Shown: one piece after another, positions 1 through 8,849 of the stretch
Layout of the letters: every line of letters begins with the position of its first letter
Numbering within the stretch: the stretch's first letter is position 1
Source: JAEUHO01 sp046350655
GTDB taxonomy: Bacteria > Planctomycetota > PLA2 > JAEUHO01
Reading direction: 5' to 3'
Assembly (NCBI GenBank): GCA_046350655.1
Contig: JAXMAB010000005.1
Location: 124,001 to 188,000, forward strand
Length of the DNA: 64,000 nucleotides
Notes under the pieces: model-generated
Databases searched by the model: none
What the model was told of the DNA's origin: nothing
Seen by the model: the letters and a program-made list of their open reading frames with translations, nothing else
Program-made: the position numbers and the translations under genes

Positions 1-1902
1 GCCCGCGCGCGTGCGCACCTCGACGCCGAGCTCGAGGATCGCGTCGATCTCGCGCTCCATGACCGCGCGCGGCAGGCGGTACTCGGGGATGCCGAGGCGC
101 ATCATGCCGCCGAGCTGGTCCGTCGCCTCGAAGACGGTGACGCGGTGCCCGAGGAACGCGAGGTCGTGCGCGCACGCGAGGCCCGACGGCCCGCCCCCCA
201 CCACCGCGACGCGCCGCCCCGAGCCCGTGCCCGCGCCGCGCTTCTTCAGGTGGCTGATGTAGGCCTCGCCCTCCATGCCCGGCGCGACGGACCCGTCGAG
301 GACCGACGCGAGCCGCGGGTCGTCGCTCTCGGCGCCGAACTTCTCGGTGAGGAACCGCTTGAGCGGGCGGATGGCGACGGGTTCGTCGATCTTCCCGCGC
401 CGGCACGCGTCCTCGCACGGCGCCGCGCACACGCGCCCGCACACCGACGCGAACGGGTTCGGGCCGCGCGCCACGCGGAAGGCCTCGGCGTCCTTCGCCT
501 GCGCGATGAGCGTGACGTAGGCGCCGGCGTCGGTGCCGACGGGGCACGCGGCCGCGCACGGGACGTTGCGGTGGAACGCGTGCGCGTCGGGCACGGCGGC
601 GGGGAACGGCGGCCCCGTGGGCACCACCGCCTCGCGCACCGCGTCGGGCCGGCGCGGCCGGATCCCCGCGGCGGTCCGCAGCGGCGCCACGTCGAGGCCC
701 GCGCGCTCGAGCGCGTCGAGGGCGCGCCCGAACGTCTCGGGCTGCCACGGCGCGCTCACGTGCGCCTTCGACGCGGCGGAGAGGCGCAGCGCCTCGTCGC
801 AGCGCCCGAGCAGGAGGCACGCCTGCGCGGCGTCGTAGTGGCTCCACGGCGCGTCCTCGGGCGGGCCGCCGCCGTCGAGCCCGGCCTGCGCGCCGCGGAT
901 CGAGAGGACCTCCTCGAGGCGGGTCCGCTCGAGGGGGTCGAGCGTCGCGTGGCCGGCGTGGGCGGCGCGGAGCACCGCCACGGGCAACACGAGGTTCAGG
1001 TGCCCCTCCGACGCCGAGAGCGCGCGCTCGAGGAGCCCGAGGGCGTCGGCGCCCTCGCCGCGGCGGCTCTGCAGGAACCCGAGGCTCACGAGCGCGCGGT
1101 AGTCCGACGAGATCGTGACCGCGCGGCGCAGCGCGACCTCGGCCCCGTCGTCGCCTTCGCGGTCGAGCACGATGCCCAGCTCGCGCCACGCGGGCGCGCG
1201 CCCGGGCTCGAGCGCGACGACGCGCTCGAGGGCCGCGCGCGCCTCGGCCCAGTGCCCCGCCTCGCGCAGCAGCACGCCGCGCCGCAGCAGGAGGTCGGCC
1301 CCCTCGGGCTCCTCCGCGACGGCGGGCGCGAGCGCGTCGATGGCGCCGTTCAGGTCGTCCGCGTACAGCCGTCGCACCGCCGTCCGCAGCGCCGCGGCGA
1401 CGCCCGACGCCTCGCGCCGCCGCCGCGCGGCGAGCCGCGGCCGCGGCGCCACGCTGCCCGTCGCCTCGTTGCGCGCCCGCGCCCACGCGGCCAGCGTCGC
1501 GAGGCGCGCGATCTCGCGCCGCGCCTCCGCCGCGCCCTCGGGCGTCGTCGCGTCGTACGACCGCACCGCGAACGCGTGCAGGTCGAGCGGGAACGCGTCG
1601 CGCCCGTGGCGGAAGAACGCCACCGCCGAGGGCTGGATGCGCGCCTCCCACGCGAGCACGCGGAACAGCCGCGGGCCGACGTCGGCGAGGTCGGCGAGCA
1701 CGCCGCCGCCGAACAGCAGCAGGTCGACGACGTCGTCGGGGAGGTGCGACTCGGCGCGCAGCGGGTCGACGCGCGTGGGCTCGAGCGGCAGGCCGTCGGG
1801 CGCCGACGCCGCGCGCGCCGCGGCGAGGAACACGGTCTCCGCGCGCTCCGCGTGGGACGCGACGACGAGGCACCGACCGACCAGGTCCTCGACGGGGGCC
1901 AC
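1..1902 (-). CDS. TPR-repeat / GltD-like FAD oxidoreductase fusion (3' end beyond window)
   Basis: The visible 634 codons start at a GTG with GGAGG about 8 nt upstream, and the reading frame runs off the window edge. Residues 1 to about 430 are Ala/Arg/Leu-rich helical repeats of TPR type. From about residue 445 come two cysteine clusters (PCAAACPVGTDAGAY near 447, then VCGRVCAAPCEDAC near 490) typical of the N-terminal Fe-S domain of glutamate synthase small subunit and dihydropyrimidine dehydrogenase. A dinucleotide-binding motif VAVVGGGPSGLACA (about 565) and GGMMRLGIPEYRLP (about 605) follow. In that family the protein passes electrons from NAD(P)H through FAD to Fe-S partners; the partner here is unknown. 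The long TPR extension is unusual and may dock a partner. The oxidoreductase assignment is firm; the physiological reaction is not. Confidence 0.8.
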   Translation of the reverse strand, partial: MAPVEDLVGRCLVVASHAERAETVFLAAARAASAPDGLPLEPTRVDPLRAESHLPDDVVDLLLFGGGVLADLADVGPRLFRVLAWEARIQPSAVAFFRHGRDAFPLDLHAFAVRSYDATTPEGAAEARREIARLATLAAWARARNEATGSVAPRPRLAARRRREASGVAAALRTAVRRLYADDLNGAIDALAPAVAEEPEGADLLLRRGVLLREAGHWAEARAALERVVALEPGRAPAWRELGIVLDREGDDGAEVALRRAVTISSDYRALVSLGFLQSRRGEGADALGLLERALSASEGHLNLVLPVAVLRAAHAGHATLDPLERTRLEEVLSIRGAQAGLDGGGPPEDAPWSHYDAAQACLLLGRCDEALRLSAASKAHVSAPWQPETFGRALDALERAGLDVAPLRTAAGIRPRRPDAVREAVVPTGPPFPAAVPDAHAFHRNVPCAAACPVGTDAGAYVTLIAQAKDAEAFRVARGPNPFASVCGRVCAAPCEDACRRGKIDEPVAIRPLKRFLTEKFGAESDDPRLASVLDGSVAPGMEGEAYISHLKKRGAGTGSGRRVAVVGGGPSGLACAHDLAFLGHRVTVFEATDQLGGMMRLGIPEYRLPRAVMEREIDAILELGVEVRTRAG

Positions 1903-1929
1903 GCGACGGATCCTCCGGACGACATCGCG

Positions 1930-1935
1930 ATCCTA
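1930..1935 (-). promoter_or_regulatory. -10-like box TAGGAT before the TPR/oxidoreductase gene
   Basis: On the minus strand TAGGAT lies 27 nt before the GTG start. It is one of the few A/T-rich hexamers in the gap and matches the TAnnnT boxes seen before many genes in this window. No convincing -35 was seen. Confidence 0.35.
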
Positions 1936-2040
1936 CCCCTCGTCGGTCGTGCTCCCCCGGTCCGAACGCGGCGGTCCCGATGCGATGGAGGACCGGTCCC
2001 GTCCCGAGAGCGCATCGGTCCGAGATCCGGTCGTGCGCGC

Positions 2041-2060
2041 GGGACCGCGAGGCCCGGTGG
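2041..2060 (+). repeat. dispersed GC element, copy 1
   Basis: GGGACCGCGAGGCCCGGTGG lies directly against the stop codon of the acyltransferase gene, in the gap before the TPR/oxidoreductase gene. The same 20-mer occurs exactly at 8715 and 38537. Confidence 0.7.
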
Positions 2061-3518
2061 TCAACGCGACGGCGGCCGGTCGGGCCCGTCGGGCGCGTCC
2101 GTGGGCGCCTCCGCGCGCGCCTCGAGCGGGACGCCCGCCGCGACGAGCCGCGCGCGCGCCGCGTCCACCTGCGCGACGAGCGCGTCGCGCTGCGCCCGCA
2201 GGTCGTCGCGCAACCGCCCGCCCGCGAGCAGGAGGAACGCGCGGACGCGGGCCGCCGCGTCGGCGCGCGCGTCGCGCCACGCGAGGTGCAGCGCGAACAG
2301 CGCCGGCAACGCGACCAGCGCCGCGAGGCCCGCCCACGGCGCGACGACGATCGCGAGCGCCGTCGCCGCGAGGACCGTCCAGGCCACGAGCACCACCGAC
2401 TGTCCGAGGATGCGGTACAGCACCACCACGTCCTCGGCCGCGGGCCCGCGCCGCAGCGCGACGACGTCGCCGAGCGCGCGGGCCGGCCACGTCGCGACCG
2501 CCGCGACGAGCGCCAGCGGCCCGAGGACGACGAGGCGCGCGGCGTTCACGAGCAGGAACCGCAGCACCTTCGCGGGCGTGTACGCGGCGTCGGCGTGCGC
2601 CGCGTCGAGGCCCACCGCGTCGAGCGTGCGCGCGTACGCGGTCGTCGAGGCCCGCAGCGCGTCGAGGGCCGCGGGGTCGGCCTGCCGCAGCGCGGGCAGC
2701 GCCCGCGCGAGGCGGCGCACGCCCGCGTGGCGCGTCGCGAGGGGCGCGTCCGCGGCCTCGCCCCGCGCCTGCGCGAGCACGCCGTCGAGCACGGCCATCG
2801 CCGCGAGGTCGGCGTGCGAGTCCGCCTCCGCCACCGCGGCCTTGAGCGCCGCCTCCATCGCGCGCGTCGTCGCGACGACGGCCGCGCGGCGGCCCGCCGG
2901 CGCGACCGCCCCGCCGTCCACGCGGATCGGGGGGCCGAACCGCACGAGAGCCGTCCCGCGACGACGGCCGCCGTGCTCGAAGACGAGCCCCACGGGCAGG
3001 ACCGTGACGGGGACGCCGGCGTCGAGCGCGATGCGCGCGGCGCCGGTCCGCAGCGGCAGCAGGCGGGGCCCGGCGTGGCTCGCGCCCTCGGGGAACAGCA
3101 CCAGCGCCTCGCCCGCGCGCAGCCGCGCGCTGCACGCCTCGAGGATCTCGACGTTCGCGCGCGCGCCGCGCCCGTCGTTCTCGGCCGCGTCCTGCGGCCG
3201 GAAGACGGGCACCGCCCCCACCCCGCGCATCAGCCGTCCGATCACGGGCACGCGGAACAGCGGCGCCTTCGCCAGCGGGCCCGCCGGGCGCGGCAGCGCG
3301 TCGAGCAGCGCGAGGCTGTCGACGAGCGCGTTCTGGTGGTTCGCGACGACGAGCAGCGGGCCCGCGGCGGGCACGTGCTCGACGCCCTCGACCTCGACGC
3401 GGCGGTACGCGAACCGCAGCAGCCGCCGCGCGAGCGCCCGCACGACGCGGTACGAGGCGCCGCCCGCGCGCGGGACGGCCGCGTCGGACGGCGCGGGGCT
3501 CGGGGGGGCGTCGGGCAC
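2061..3518 (-). CDS. 1-acyl-glycerol-3-phosphate acyltransferase-like (PlsC) membrane protein
   Basis: The 485-residue product opens with a PlsC-type acyltransferase domain: N-H-Q-N-A-L-V-D near residue 65 (an H-x4-D variant) and LFPEGASHAG near 145 (the FPEG motif). The C-terminal half adds a long helical part with two or three hydrophobic segments (about 340-430), so it is longer than housekeeping PlsC of about 250 residues. It probably transfers acyl chains to a lysophospholipid or related acceptor at the inner membrane. The GTG start is chosen because a TACGAT box ends 6 nt upstream, implying a leaderless message. It sits downstream of the VKOR-thioredoxin gene on the same strand, 74 bp away. 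Substrate is unknown. Confidence 0.8.
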   Translation of the reverse strand: MPDAPPSPAPSDAAVPRAGGASYRVVRALARRLLRFAYRRVEVEGVEHVPAAGPLLVVANHQNALVDSLALLDALPRPAGPLAKAPLFRVPVIGRLMRGVGAVPVFRPQDAAENDGRGARANVEILEACSARLRAGEALVLFPEGASHAGPRLLPLRTGAARIALDAGVPVTVLPVGLVFEHGGRRRGTALVRFGPPIRVDGGAVAPAGRRAAVVATTRAMEAALKAAVAEADSHADLAAMAVLDGVLAQARGEAADAPLATRHAGVRRLARALPALRQADPAALDALRASTTAYARTLDAVGLDAAHADAAYTPAKVLRFLLVNAARLVVLGPLALVAAVATWPARALGDVVALRRGPAAEDVVVLYRILGQSVVLVAWTVLAATALAIVVAPWAGLAALVALPALFALHLAWRDARADAAARVRAFLLLAGGRLRDDLRAQRDALVAQVDAARARLVAAGVPLEARAEAPTDAPDGPDRPPSR

Positions 3519-3524
3519 GGCGCG

Positions 3525-3530
3525 ATCGTA
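3525..3530 (-). promoter_or_regulatory. -10 box TACGAT of the acyltransferase gene, likely leaderless
   Basis: The minus strand reads TACGATCGCGCCGTG, with 6 nt between the box and the GTG start. The same arrangement, TACGATCGCCCCATG, occurs at 27621. Transcription would begin at or next to the start codon. Confidence 0.5.
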
Positions 3531-3592
3531 CCGGCGCCCCGGCCGGGACGGCGGTCGCCCTCCCGGGACCGCGGCGGGCCGCGTGCGCCGCG

Positions 3593-4882
3593 TCAGCCGC
3601 CCGCCGCGGCGCGCAACGCCTCGAGGAGCTCGCCCTCGGACTGCTCGCCCATGAGCCGGCGACGGCCCACGTCGAACGTCGGCAGGCCCTCGAGTCGCGC
3701 CTGGCTCGAGAGGCGCCGGTCGCGCTCGAGGCGGTTCACGACCTCGGGCGCATCGACGTCGGAGAGGTCGACGCCGGCGCGCGCGGCGGCGGCGCGGATG
3801 GAGCGGTCGTCCTGGCGGTCGGTCTCGAGGAGCGCGTCGAACATCGCGTCCTCGAGGCCCTGCTGGGCGGCGACGGCGCAGGCCTTCGCCCAGAGCGGGA
3901 CCTCGCGCGACGACCAGACGTAGACGCGGTGGCGGCGGACGGGGCGGTCGAAGCCCGCGACGACGCGGTCGAGGCGGGCGTGCGTCGCGCGGCAGTGCGA
4001 GCAGAAGGCGTTGAGGTACTCGAGCACGACGATCTCGCGCACCGCGGGGCGCGGCGGCGCGACGACGGCCCGCGGCGGCTCGGCGCGGACCGGCTCCGGG
4101 CGCGGCGCGGGCGGCGGGGCGGGGCGGACCGGCGCGGGGCGCGGCGTGGGCGTCGGCATGGGGACCGCGTCGGCGACGATGTCGGGGAGCGGCGCGTGCT
4201 CCTCGCGCGGCGGCGGCTCGTCGGGCGGCGGCGCGGGCGGCGTGGAGGGACCGAGGTCGGCGGGAGGGCCCTTGCGCTCGGCGAGGAACGGCGCGAACTC
4301 GGCGGCGACGTCGATGGAGGCGGTGGCCTCGGCGGGCAGCTCGACCCACGCCGGCTTGGCGGGCGGCGCCGGCCAGAGCAGCGGGAGCGCGACGACCGCC
4401 TGCGCGGCGAGCGCCCAGCGCAGGCGCGCCGGGACCGACTCGACCGCGGGCGGCTTCTTCTTGCCGCGGCCGCGGTAGAGGAGCGGCGGCGGCCAGGCGA
4501 ACGCGGCGGCGGCGGCGCCGAGGCCGCAGAGGTCGGCGACGAGGCAGAGCGGACAGAACGTCCCGAGGACGATGCCCTGGTAGACGACGAACGCGAGGCC
4601 CGCGAGGCCGGCGGCCCAGGCCGCGGGGCGCGCGACCTTCCGCGCGAAGGAGAGCGGCAGGAGCGTCAGCAGGAAGAGGCCCGCGAACGCCGCGATCCCG
4701 AGGATGCTCGTCTTGACGCCGAAGAAGGAGCCGAGCGCGCTGTCGCGGGCCTTGGCGCAGGCGGCGTCGAGCGGGCAGAACTGCCGCCCGGCGTGCAGGC
4801 TGTCGGCCGTGAGCGCGGCGCTCGCCAGGAGGGCGAGGAGGCAGCACCCGCGGAGCACGAGGACGGACCGGGGGACGCGCAT
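3593..4882 (-). CDS. VKOR-thioredoxin fusion, disulfide-forming membrane protein
   Basis: The N-terminal 140 residues form a vitamin K epoxide reductase domain with several transmembrane helices, a periplasmic cysteine pair (Cys36, Cys42) and the quinone-linked CPLC motif (Cys110-Cys113). A Pro-rich linker (about 160-275) leads to a thioredoxin/DsbA-like domain with CSHC near 293-296 and a cis-Pro loop LPTF near 400. Bacterial VKOR proteins fused to a thioredoxin domain reoxidise that domain using quinone and so introduce disulfides into exported proteins, replacing DsbA/DsbB. The length, 429 residues, fits such fusions. TAGGAG lies just before the ATG. Cys-containing exported proteins nearby (for example the product at 42283) are plausible clients. 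Confidence 0.88.
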   Translation of the reverse strand: MRVPRSVLVLRGCCLLALLASAALTADSLHAGRQFCPLDAACAKARDSALGSFFGVKTSILGIAAFAGLFLLTLLPLSFARKVARPAAWAAGLAGLAFVVYQGIVLGTFCPLCLVADLCGLGAAAAAFAWPPPLLYRGRGKKKPPAVESVPARLRWALAAQAVVALPLLWPAPPAKPAWVELPAEATASIDVAAEFAPFLAERKGPPADLGPSTPPAPPPDEPPPREEHAPLPDIVADAVPMPTPTPRPAPVRPAPPPAPRPEPVRAEPPRAVVAPPRPAVREIVVLEYLNAFCSHCRATHARLDRVVAGFDRPVRRHRVYVWSSREVPLWAKACAVAAQQGLEDAMFDALLETDRQDDRSIRAAAARAGVDLSDVDAPEVVNRLERDRRLSSQARLEGLPTFDVGRRRLMGEQSEGELLEALRAAAGG

Positions 4883-5004
4883 GCGAACTCCTACCGCGGA
4901 CCCCCTTTCACCGTCGACCGGGTCGGCGGAGGACTTGAGGGGGACCGGGGGGCGGCGGGAACGTCCCCGGTCGGCGCTCCCGGACGGCCCCGCCGTCGGG
5001 AAGA

Positions 5005-6540
5005 ATGGAGCCCGTGCCCTCCCGGCTCCCCCTCGCGGCGACGCGGCTCGCGGACCTGACCGAGGCGTGGGCCCGGGACCTCCGCGGCGCCCCCACCGTC
5101 GAGCGCCTCGCGTGCCTCGAGGAGGCCGACGCGCTGCGGCGGGCGCCGCGGGAGCCGGACGACTCGTGGCGGGTGATCGCCGCGTACCGCGCGCTCGTGG
5201 ACCGCGCCCTCGAGGGCCCCGAGGCGCCGGCCCGCGCGGGGTTCATGGCGGACGAGGACCCCGCGCACGACGGCGTGACGCGGCGGTTCGCGGAGGTCGC
5301 CCGGGGCCTGCCCGGCGACGACGGGATCCGCGGCGCGTGCGCGTGGGCGGCGTGCGCGGCGGACGACCGCGACCTGCGGTCGGCGCTCGACCTCCTCCTC
5401 GAGCTGCACCGCCGGACCGACGAGCGGGCCGACGCGGTCGCGTTCGGCGTGCTGCACGCGCTGGCGGGGGTCTTCCTGCGCCAGCACCGCGAGTTCGAGG
5501 CGCTCCTCGTCGCGCGGCGCGCGACCGACGTCGCGCAGCGGGCCCCGGACCTGTCCGCGGTGGACCGGGCCCACGCGGCCGCGCTGCTCGCGCGCGTGTT
5601 CGTCGGGCTCGGCGACGCGGCGCGGCTGCGGGCGCACCTCCCCGCGATGCTCGCGGCGGCCGACGGCATGCACGAACCCGACGCCAGCCGGGCCCGCGCC
5701 CACGCGCACCTGCTCCTCGCGCGCACCGCCGTCGACGACGACGACCTCGAGACCGCGGCGGCGGCGGTGGCGGACGCCCGGGCGATCGCGCGGCGCGACG
5801 TCGGCACGCCCGGCTTCGGGCCGGAGATCCTCCGCTCGGCCACGCTGCGGCTGGCGGTCGCGCGGCGCGACGTCGAGACGCTCGAACGCTGCCTCGCCGA
5901 GACGCCGCGGCCGTCGTCCGACGACCACGCCTGGCTCGTCGGGCACGTCGCGCTCGCGGCCGCGCGCGGCGACGTGGCGACCGCGACCTCGAGCGCCCGC
6001 CGCGCGCTCGAGGCGCTCGGCACGGCGCGGCTCGCGCCGTCCACCCGGCTGGCCCGCGCGGTTGCCGTGGCCCGCGCGCTCGGCGACGACGACCGCGCCG
6101 CGGACGTGGCGACCGAGGCGTGGCACCTCGCGGCCGACGCCGCGCTCGCGCGCCTCGTCGAGCTCGACCGCAGCGTGCGCGAGGTGGGCGCCCTCGGCCC
6201 GCTCGGCGCGGACGACCTCGACGCGCTCGCGGCGCACCGGGCGCGCTTCGTGGCCTCGCACCGCGAGGTGCTCGAGCCCCTGCGGCACCGGCTCGAGGCC
6301 GCCACGCGCCACGGCACGCTCCCGGCGTGGGCGACGCCCGCGCCGGGCGACCTCCTCCTCGTGTGCGCGTGGTGCCTCTCGGTGCGCGACCGCGACGGGG
6401 CGTGGCTGCCGGTGGGGCACCTCGTCTACGGGGCGCAGAGCGTCCCCATGACCCACGGCGCGTGCCCGCGCTGTCTCGAGGAGCTCGCCGCCAGCGTGCG
6501 CCGCGACGTGGGCGGCGGGTCCGGCGTCAGCGCGGGTTGA
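5005..6540 (+). CDS. TPR-like protein with C-terminal paired-CxxC zinc motif
   Basis: The 511-residue product is soluble, with no signal peptide. Most of it (about 100-430) is Ala/Leu/Arg-rich helical repeat resembling TPR. The C-terminus (about 454-492) carries CAWCLSVRDRDGAW followed by THGACPRC. This matches a small motif, C-x2-C-x3-R-D-x2-G-x-W ... S/T-H-G-x-C-P-x-C, that I know from the ends of some PAS kinases and response regulators, and which probably binds a metal. Here it is attached to a repeat protein instead. It is transcribed divergently from the VKOR gene, and its 3' end overlaps the metallopeptidase gene tail to tail by 14 bp. Function is unknown; a signalling or scaffolding role is a guess. 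The ATG at 5005 has no good ribosome site, and GTG at 5014 is an alternative. Confidence 0.65.
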   Translation: MEPVPSRLPLAATRLADLTEAWARDLRGAPTVERLACLEEADALRRAPREPDDSWRVIAAYRALVDRALEGPEAPARAGFMADEDPAHDGVTRRFAEVARGLPGDDGIRGACAWAACAADDRDLRSALDLLLELHRRTDERADAVAFGVLHALAGVFLRQHREFEALLVARRATDVAQRAPDLSAVDRAHAAALLARVFVGLGDAARLRAHLPAMLAAADGMHEPDASRARAHAHLLLARTAVDDDDLETAAAAVADARAIARRDVGTPGFGPEILRSATLRLAVARRDVETLERCLAETPRPSSDDHAWLVGHVALAAARGDVATATSSARRALEALGTARLAPSTRLARAVAVARALGDDDRAADVATEAWHLAADAALARLVELDRSVREVGALGPLGADDLDALAAHRARFVASHREVLEPLRHRLEAATRHGTLPAWATPAPGDLLLVCAWCLSVRDRDGAWLPVGHLVYGAQSVPMTHGACPRCLEELAASVRRDVGGGSGVSAG

Positions 6541-7420
6541 CGCGCGCGAAGACCGCGTCGTCGAAGGTGTCGCCCTCGCGGACGTCGCCGGTGCGCAGGC
6601 CGTGCTTGAACCACGCCGCGCGCTGCTCCGACGTGCCGTGCGTGAACGAGTCCGGCACGACGGACCGGCCCGCCTGACGCTGGAGACGGTCGTCGCCGAT
6701 CGCCTTCGCGCAGCGGATGGCCTCGTCGACGTCGCCCTCCTCGAGGATCGGCCGGCGCTTGTTCGCGTGGTGCGCCCACACGCCCGCGAGGAAGTCGGCC
6801 TGCAGCTCGAGCCGGACCGAGAGCCGGTTGTACTCGACGTCGCTCACGCGCCCGCGGGCCGCGTGCACGCGGTCCGACGTGCCGAGCAGGTTCTGCACGT
6901 GGTGCCCGACCTCGTGCGCGATCACGTACGCCTGCGCGAAGTCGCCGGGCGCGCCGAAGCGCCGCGCGAGGTCGTCGTAGAACGAGAGGTCGATGTAGAC
7001 CTGCCGGTCGGCGGGGCAGTAGAACGGCCCGACCTGCGCCGTCGCGCGCCCGCACTCCGACTGCACGACCTGGCTGAACAACACGAGCTTCGGCGCGGTG
7101 TACGGCTTGCCCGCCTGCCGCGGGAGGACCTCGCCCCAGACCTCCTCGGTCGTCGTGAGGATCTTGGCGACGTCCTCGCCGGCCTTCACCTCCGCGGGCG
7201 TGAGCTCCCCGCGCTGCGTCGTCGCGGGGCCCGCGCCCGGGCCGCCCGGGCCGCCGCCGAGGAGGCCGCCGAGCAGCGCCCCCGGGTCGCCCGTCAGCAG
7301 CAGGGCGATCACGCCGATGACCAGGGCGCCGATCCCGCCGCCGATCATCGGGCCGCCCGGGATGCCGGAGCGACGACGGTCGTCCACGTTGGTGCTGGCC
7401 TTCACGTCATCGAGGCGCAT
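6527..7420 (-). CDS. ypfJ: neutral zinc metallopeptidase (YpfJ family)
   Basis: The 297-residue product has the family layout: a short cytoplasmic start, one transmembrane segment (about 28-50) followed by a Gly-rich stretch, then the peptidase domain. AHEVGHHVQ near residue 168 is the HExxH zinc site, and LELQADFLAGVWAHH further on supplies the glutamate and conserved C-terminal residues of the family. FYCPADRQVYIDLSF is another family signature. It is predicted to be membrane-anchored with the catalytic part outside the cytoplasm; substrates of the family are not established. GGAG precedes the ATG. The stop codon lies inside the 3' end of the convergent TPR gene. Confidence 0.92.
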   Translation of the reverse strand: MRLDDVKASTNVDDRRRSGIPGGPMIGGGIGALVIGVIALLLTGDPGALLGGLLGGGPGGPGAGPATTQRGELTPAEVKAGEDVAKILTTTEEVWGEVLPRQAGKPYTAPKLVLFSQVVQSECGRATAQVGPFYCPADRQVYIDLSFYDDLARRFGAPGDFAQAYVIAHEVGHHVQNLLGTSDRVHAARGRVSDVEYNRLSVRLELQADFLAGVWAHHANKRRPILEEGDVDEAIRCAKAIGDDRLQRQAGRSVVPDSFTHGTSEQRAAWFKHGLRTGDVREGDTFDDAVFARVNPR

Positions 7421-7555
7421 GGCGGTCTCCGGGCCGCGGGTCGCGCGGCGGACCCGATCCTCCCACCCTGCGGGGGCGACGCAACCCGTGGTCGGCCGGG
7501 GCGGCGCCGCTCCCGACCGACGACGCGCGCGGTACCCTCGCGTCCGGAGGTCCCC

Positions 7556-8662
7556 ATGCGCCGCCCGACCCGCCGAGCGCTCGCCCGCCTCGGCCTCGCC
7601 CTCGCCGCCCTCGCGACGTTCGCCGGCCTGCGCCCGGCGCGCGCCGACGAACCCGCCCCGGACCGCGACGACCCCGTGCTGCTCCGCCGCCTGCTCCTCG
7701 CGCGCCTCGACGCCGAGGCCGACGCCCGCGCGGCCCGCGACCACCTCGCCGCGCGCCTCGCGATGGACGCCGTGCTCCCGATCCCCTACTTCGGCATCGA
7801 CGCCGACCCCGTCGACGGCGGCATGAAGGTCACGCGCGTCTACCCGAACACGTCCGCGGCCGCCGCCGGGCTCGCCGTCGGCGACCTCGTCGTCGAAGTG
7901 GACGGCCGGCCGACCGACACGCCGGCCGCGCTCGGCCGCGCGATCCGCCGCGCGCGCGTCGGCGCGACGCTCACCGTCGCGTGGGTGCGCGCGGGCGTGC
8001 GCACGACGTCGAGCGCCGTCCTCTCGCGCCGCCCCGAGGAGGACGAGGACGAGGACGAGCAGTTCCCCGACACGGCGGCGGCCGCCGCCGCGCCCGGGCG
8101 CCGGACCTTCGCGTTCGACGGCCCGGACGCGTTCGCGGGCCTCGAGCCGCTGCTCGGCGGGCACGGCGCCGCCCCGCGGTTCGAGGGCGTCGCCGTCGAC
8201 GGCGGCCGCGCGCTGCGCCAGGCCGACGGCGACCCGACGGGCATCCGCTTCCCCCTCGCGGCCGTGCGCGACTTCGCGGCGCTCGACGTCTCGGCGCGCG
8301 TCCGCTTCCGGCTCGTCGGCGGCGTCAACGACCGCGCGGCCGGGATCGTCGTCCGCATGAAGGACCCGGCGAACTTCCTGGTCGCGCGCGCGAACGCGGT
8401 CGAGGGCGACCTGCGTCTCTTCCGCACGGTGAACGGCCTCCGCCGCACCCTGCCGGGCGCGATCGCGAAGGCCGCGTTCGACGACGGCGCGTGGCACACC
8501 CTCGAGGTGAAGGCCGAGGGCCCCCGCCTGACCGCCGTGCTCGACGGGACGACCACCGTCACCTCGTACGACACCTACTTCGGGCGCGGCCGCGTCGCCC
8601 TCTGGACCAAGTCCGACAGCGTGACCGAGTTCGACGACTTCGCGGTGGAGGGCACCCGCTGA
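7556..8662 (+). CDS. exported PDZ-domain protein with C-terminal LamG/DUF1080-like fold
   Basis: GGAGG 5 nt before the ATG and a Sec signal peptide (hydrophobic core about 12-27, A-R-A cleavage site near 33) mark the start. A PDZ domain occupies about 80-155 (IDADPVDGGMKVTRVYP, then GLAVGDLVVEVDG). After an acidic Glu/Asp linker (about 160-180), residues 190-368 resemble the beta-sandwich of sugar-binding or DUF1080-type domains (FRLVGGVNDRAAGIVVRMKD, GAWHTLEVKAEG, GRVALWTKSDS). No catalytic residues are obvious, so it is probably a periplasmic or surface binding protein. It is divergent from the metallopeptidase gene, with a TACCCT box at 7533. The 368-residue length does not settle a family. 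Confidence 0.7.
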   Translation: MRRPTRRALARLGLALAALATFAGLRPARADEPAPDRDDPVLLRRLLLARLDAEADARAARDHLAARLAMDAVLPIPYFGIDADPVDGGMKVTRVYPNTSAAAAGLAVGDLVVEVDGRPTDTPAALGRAIRRARVGATLTVAWVRAGVRTTSSAVLSRRPEEDEDEDEQFPDTAAAAAAPGRRTFAFDGPDAFAGLEPLLGGHGAAPRFEGVAVDGGRALRQADGDPTGIRFPLAAVRDFAALDVSARVRFRLVGGVNDRAAGIVVRMKDPANFLVARANAVEGDLRLFRTVNGLRRTLPGAIAKAAFDDGAWHTLEVKAEGPRLTAVLDGTTTVTSYDTYFGRGRVALWTKSDSVTEFDDFAVEGTR

Positions 8663-8714
8663 CCTCGCCGCGGCAGGCGGACGTGCCGGACCCGGGGGGC
8701 GGACGCCGATCCCA

Positions 8715-8734
8715 GGGACCGCGAGGCCCGGTGG
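8715..8734 (+). repeat. dispersed GC element, copy 2
   Basis: Exact copy of the 20-mer at 2041. The match to the copy at 50125 extends well beyond 20 bases on both sides (GGCGGACG before, GGCCGA after) with few mismatches. Confidence 0.7.
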
Positions 8735-8829
8735 CCGATCCCCGCGGCCACCAGAGCGGGACTTTCGTCCCTATTCTCCCCGCCGCGCGGCGCCCCTCGC
8801 TCCGTTCCGGCTCGCGGCCGGCACCCCCC

Positions 8830-8849
8830 GGGACCGCGAGGCCCGGCCG
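8830..8849 (+). repeat. dispersed GC element, copy 3
   Basis: GGGACCGCGAGGCCCGGCCG. The 3' half pairs with GCGGCCGG about 20 nt upstream, leaving the conserved ACCGCGAGGC in the loop. Confidence 0.65.

Noticed and set aside
145..3654. Very long open frame on the plus strand opposite the oxidoreductase and acyltransferase genes
   Set aside because: Arg/Ala/Pro-rich composition without motifs. Stops are rare in such GC-rich DNA, and the minus strand carries clear protein families.
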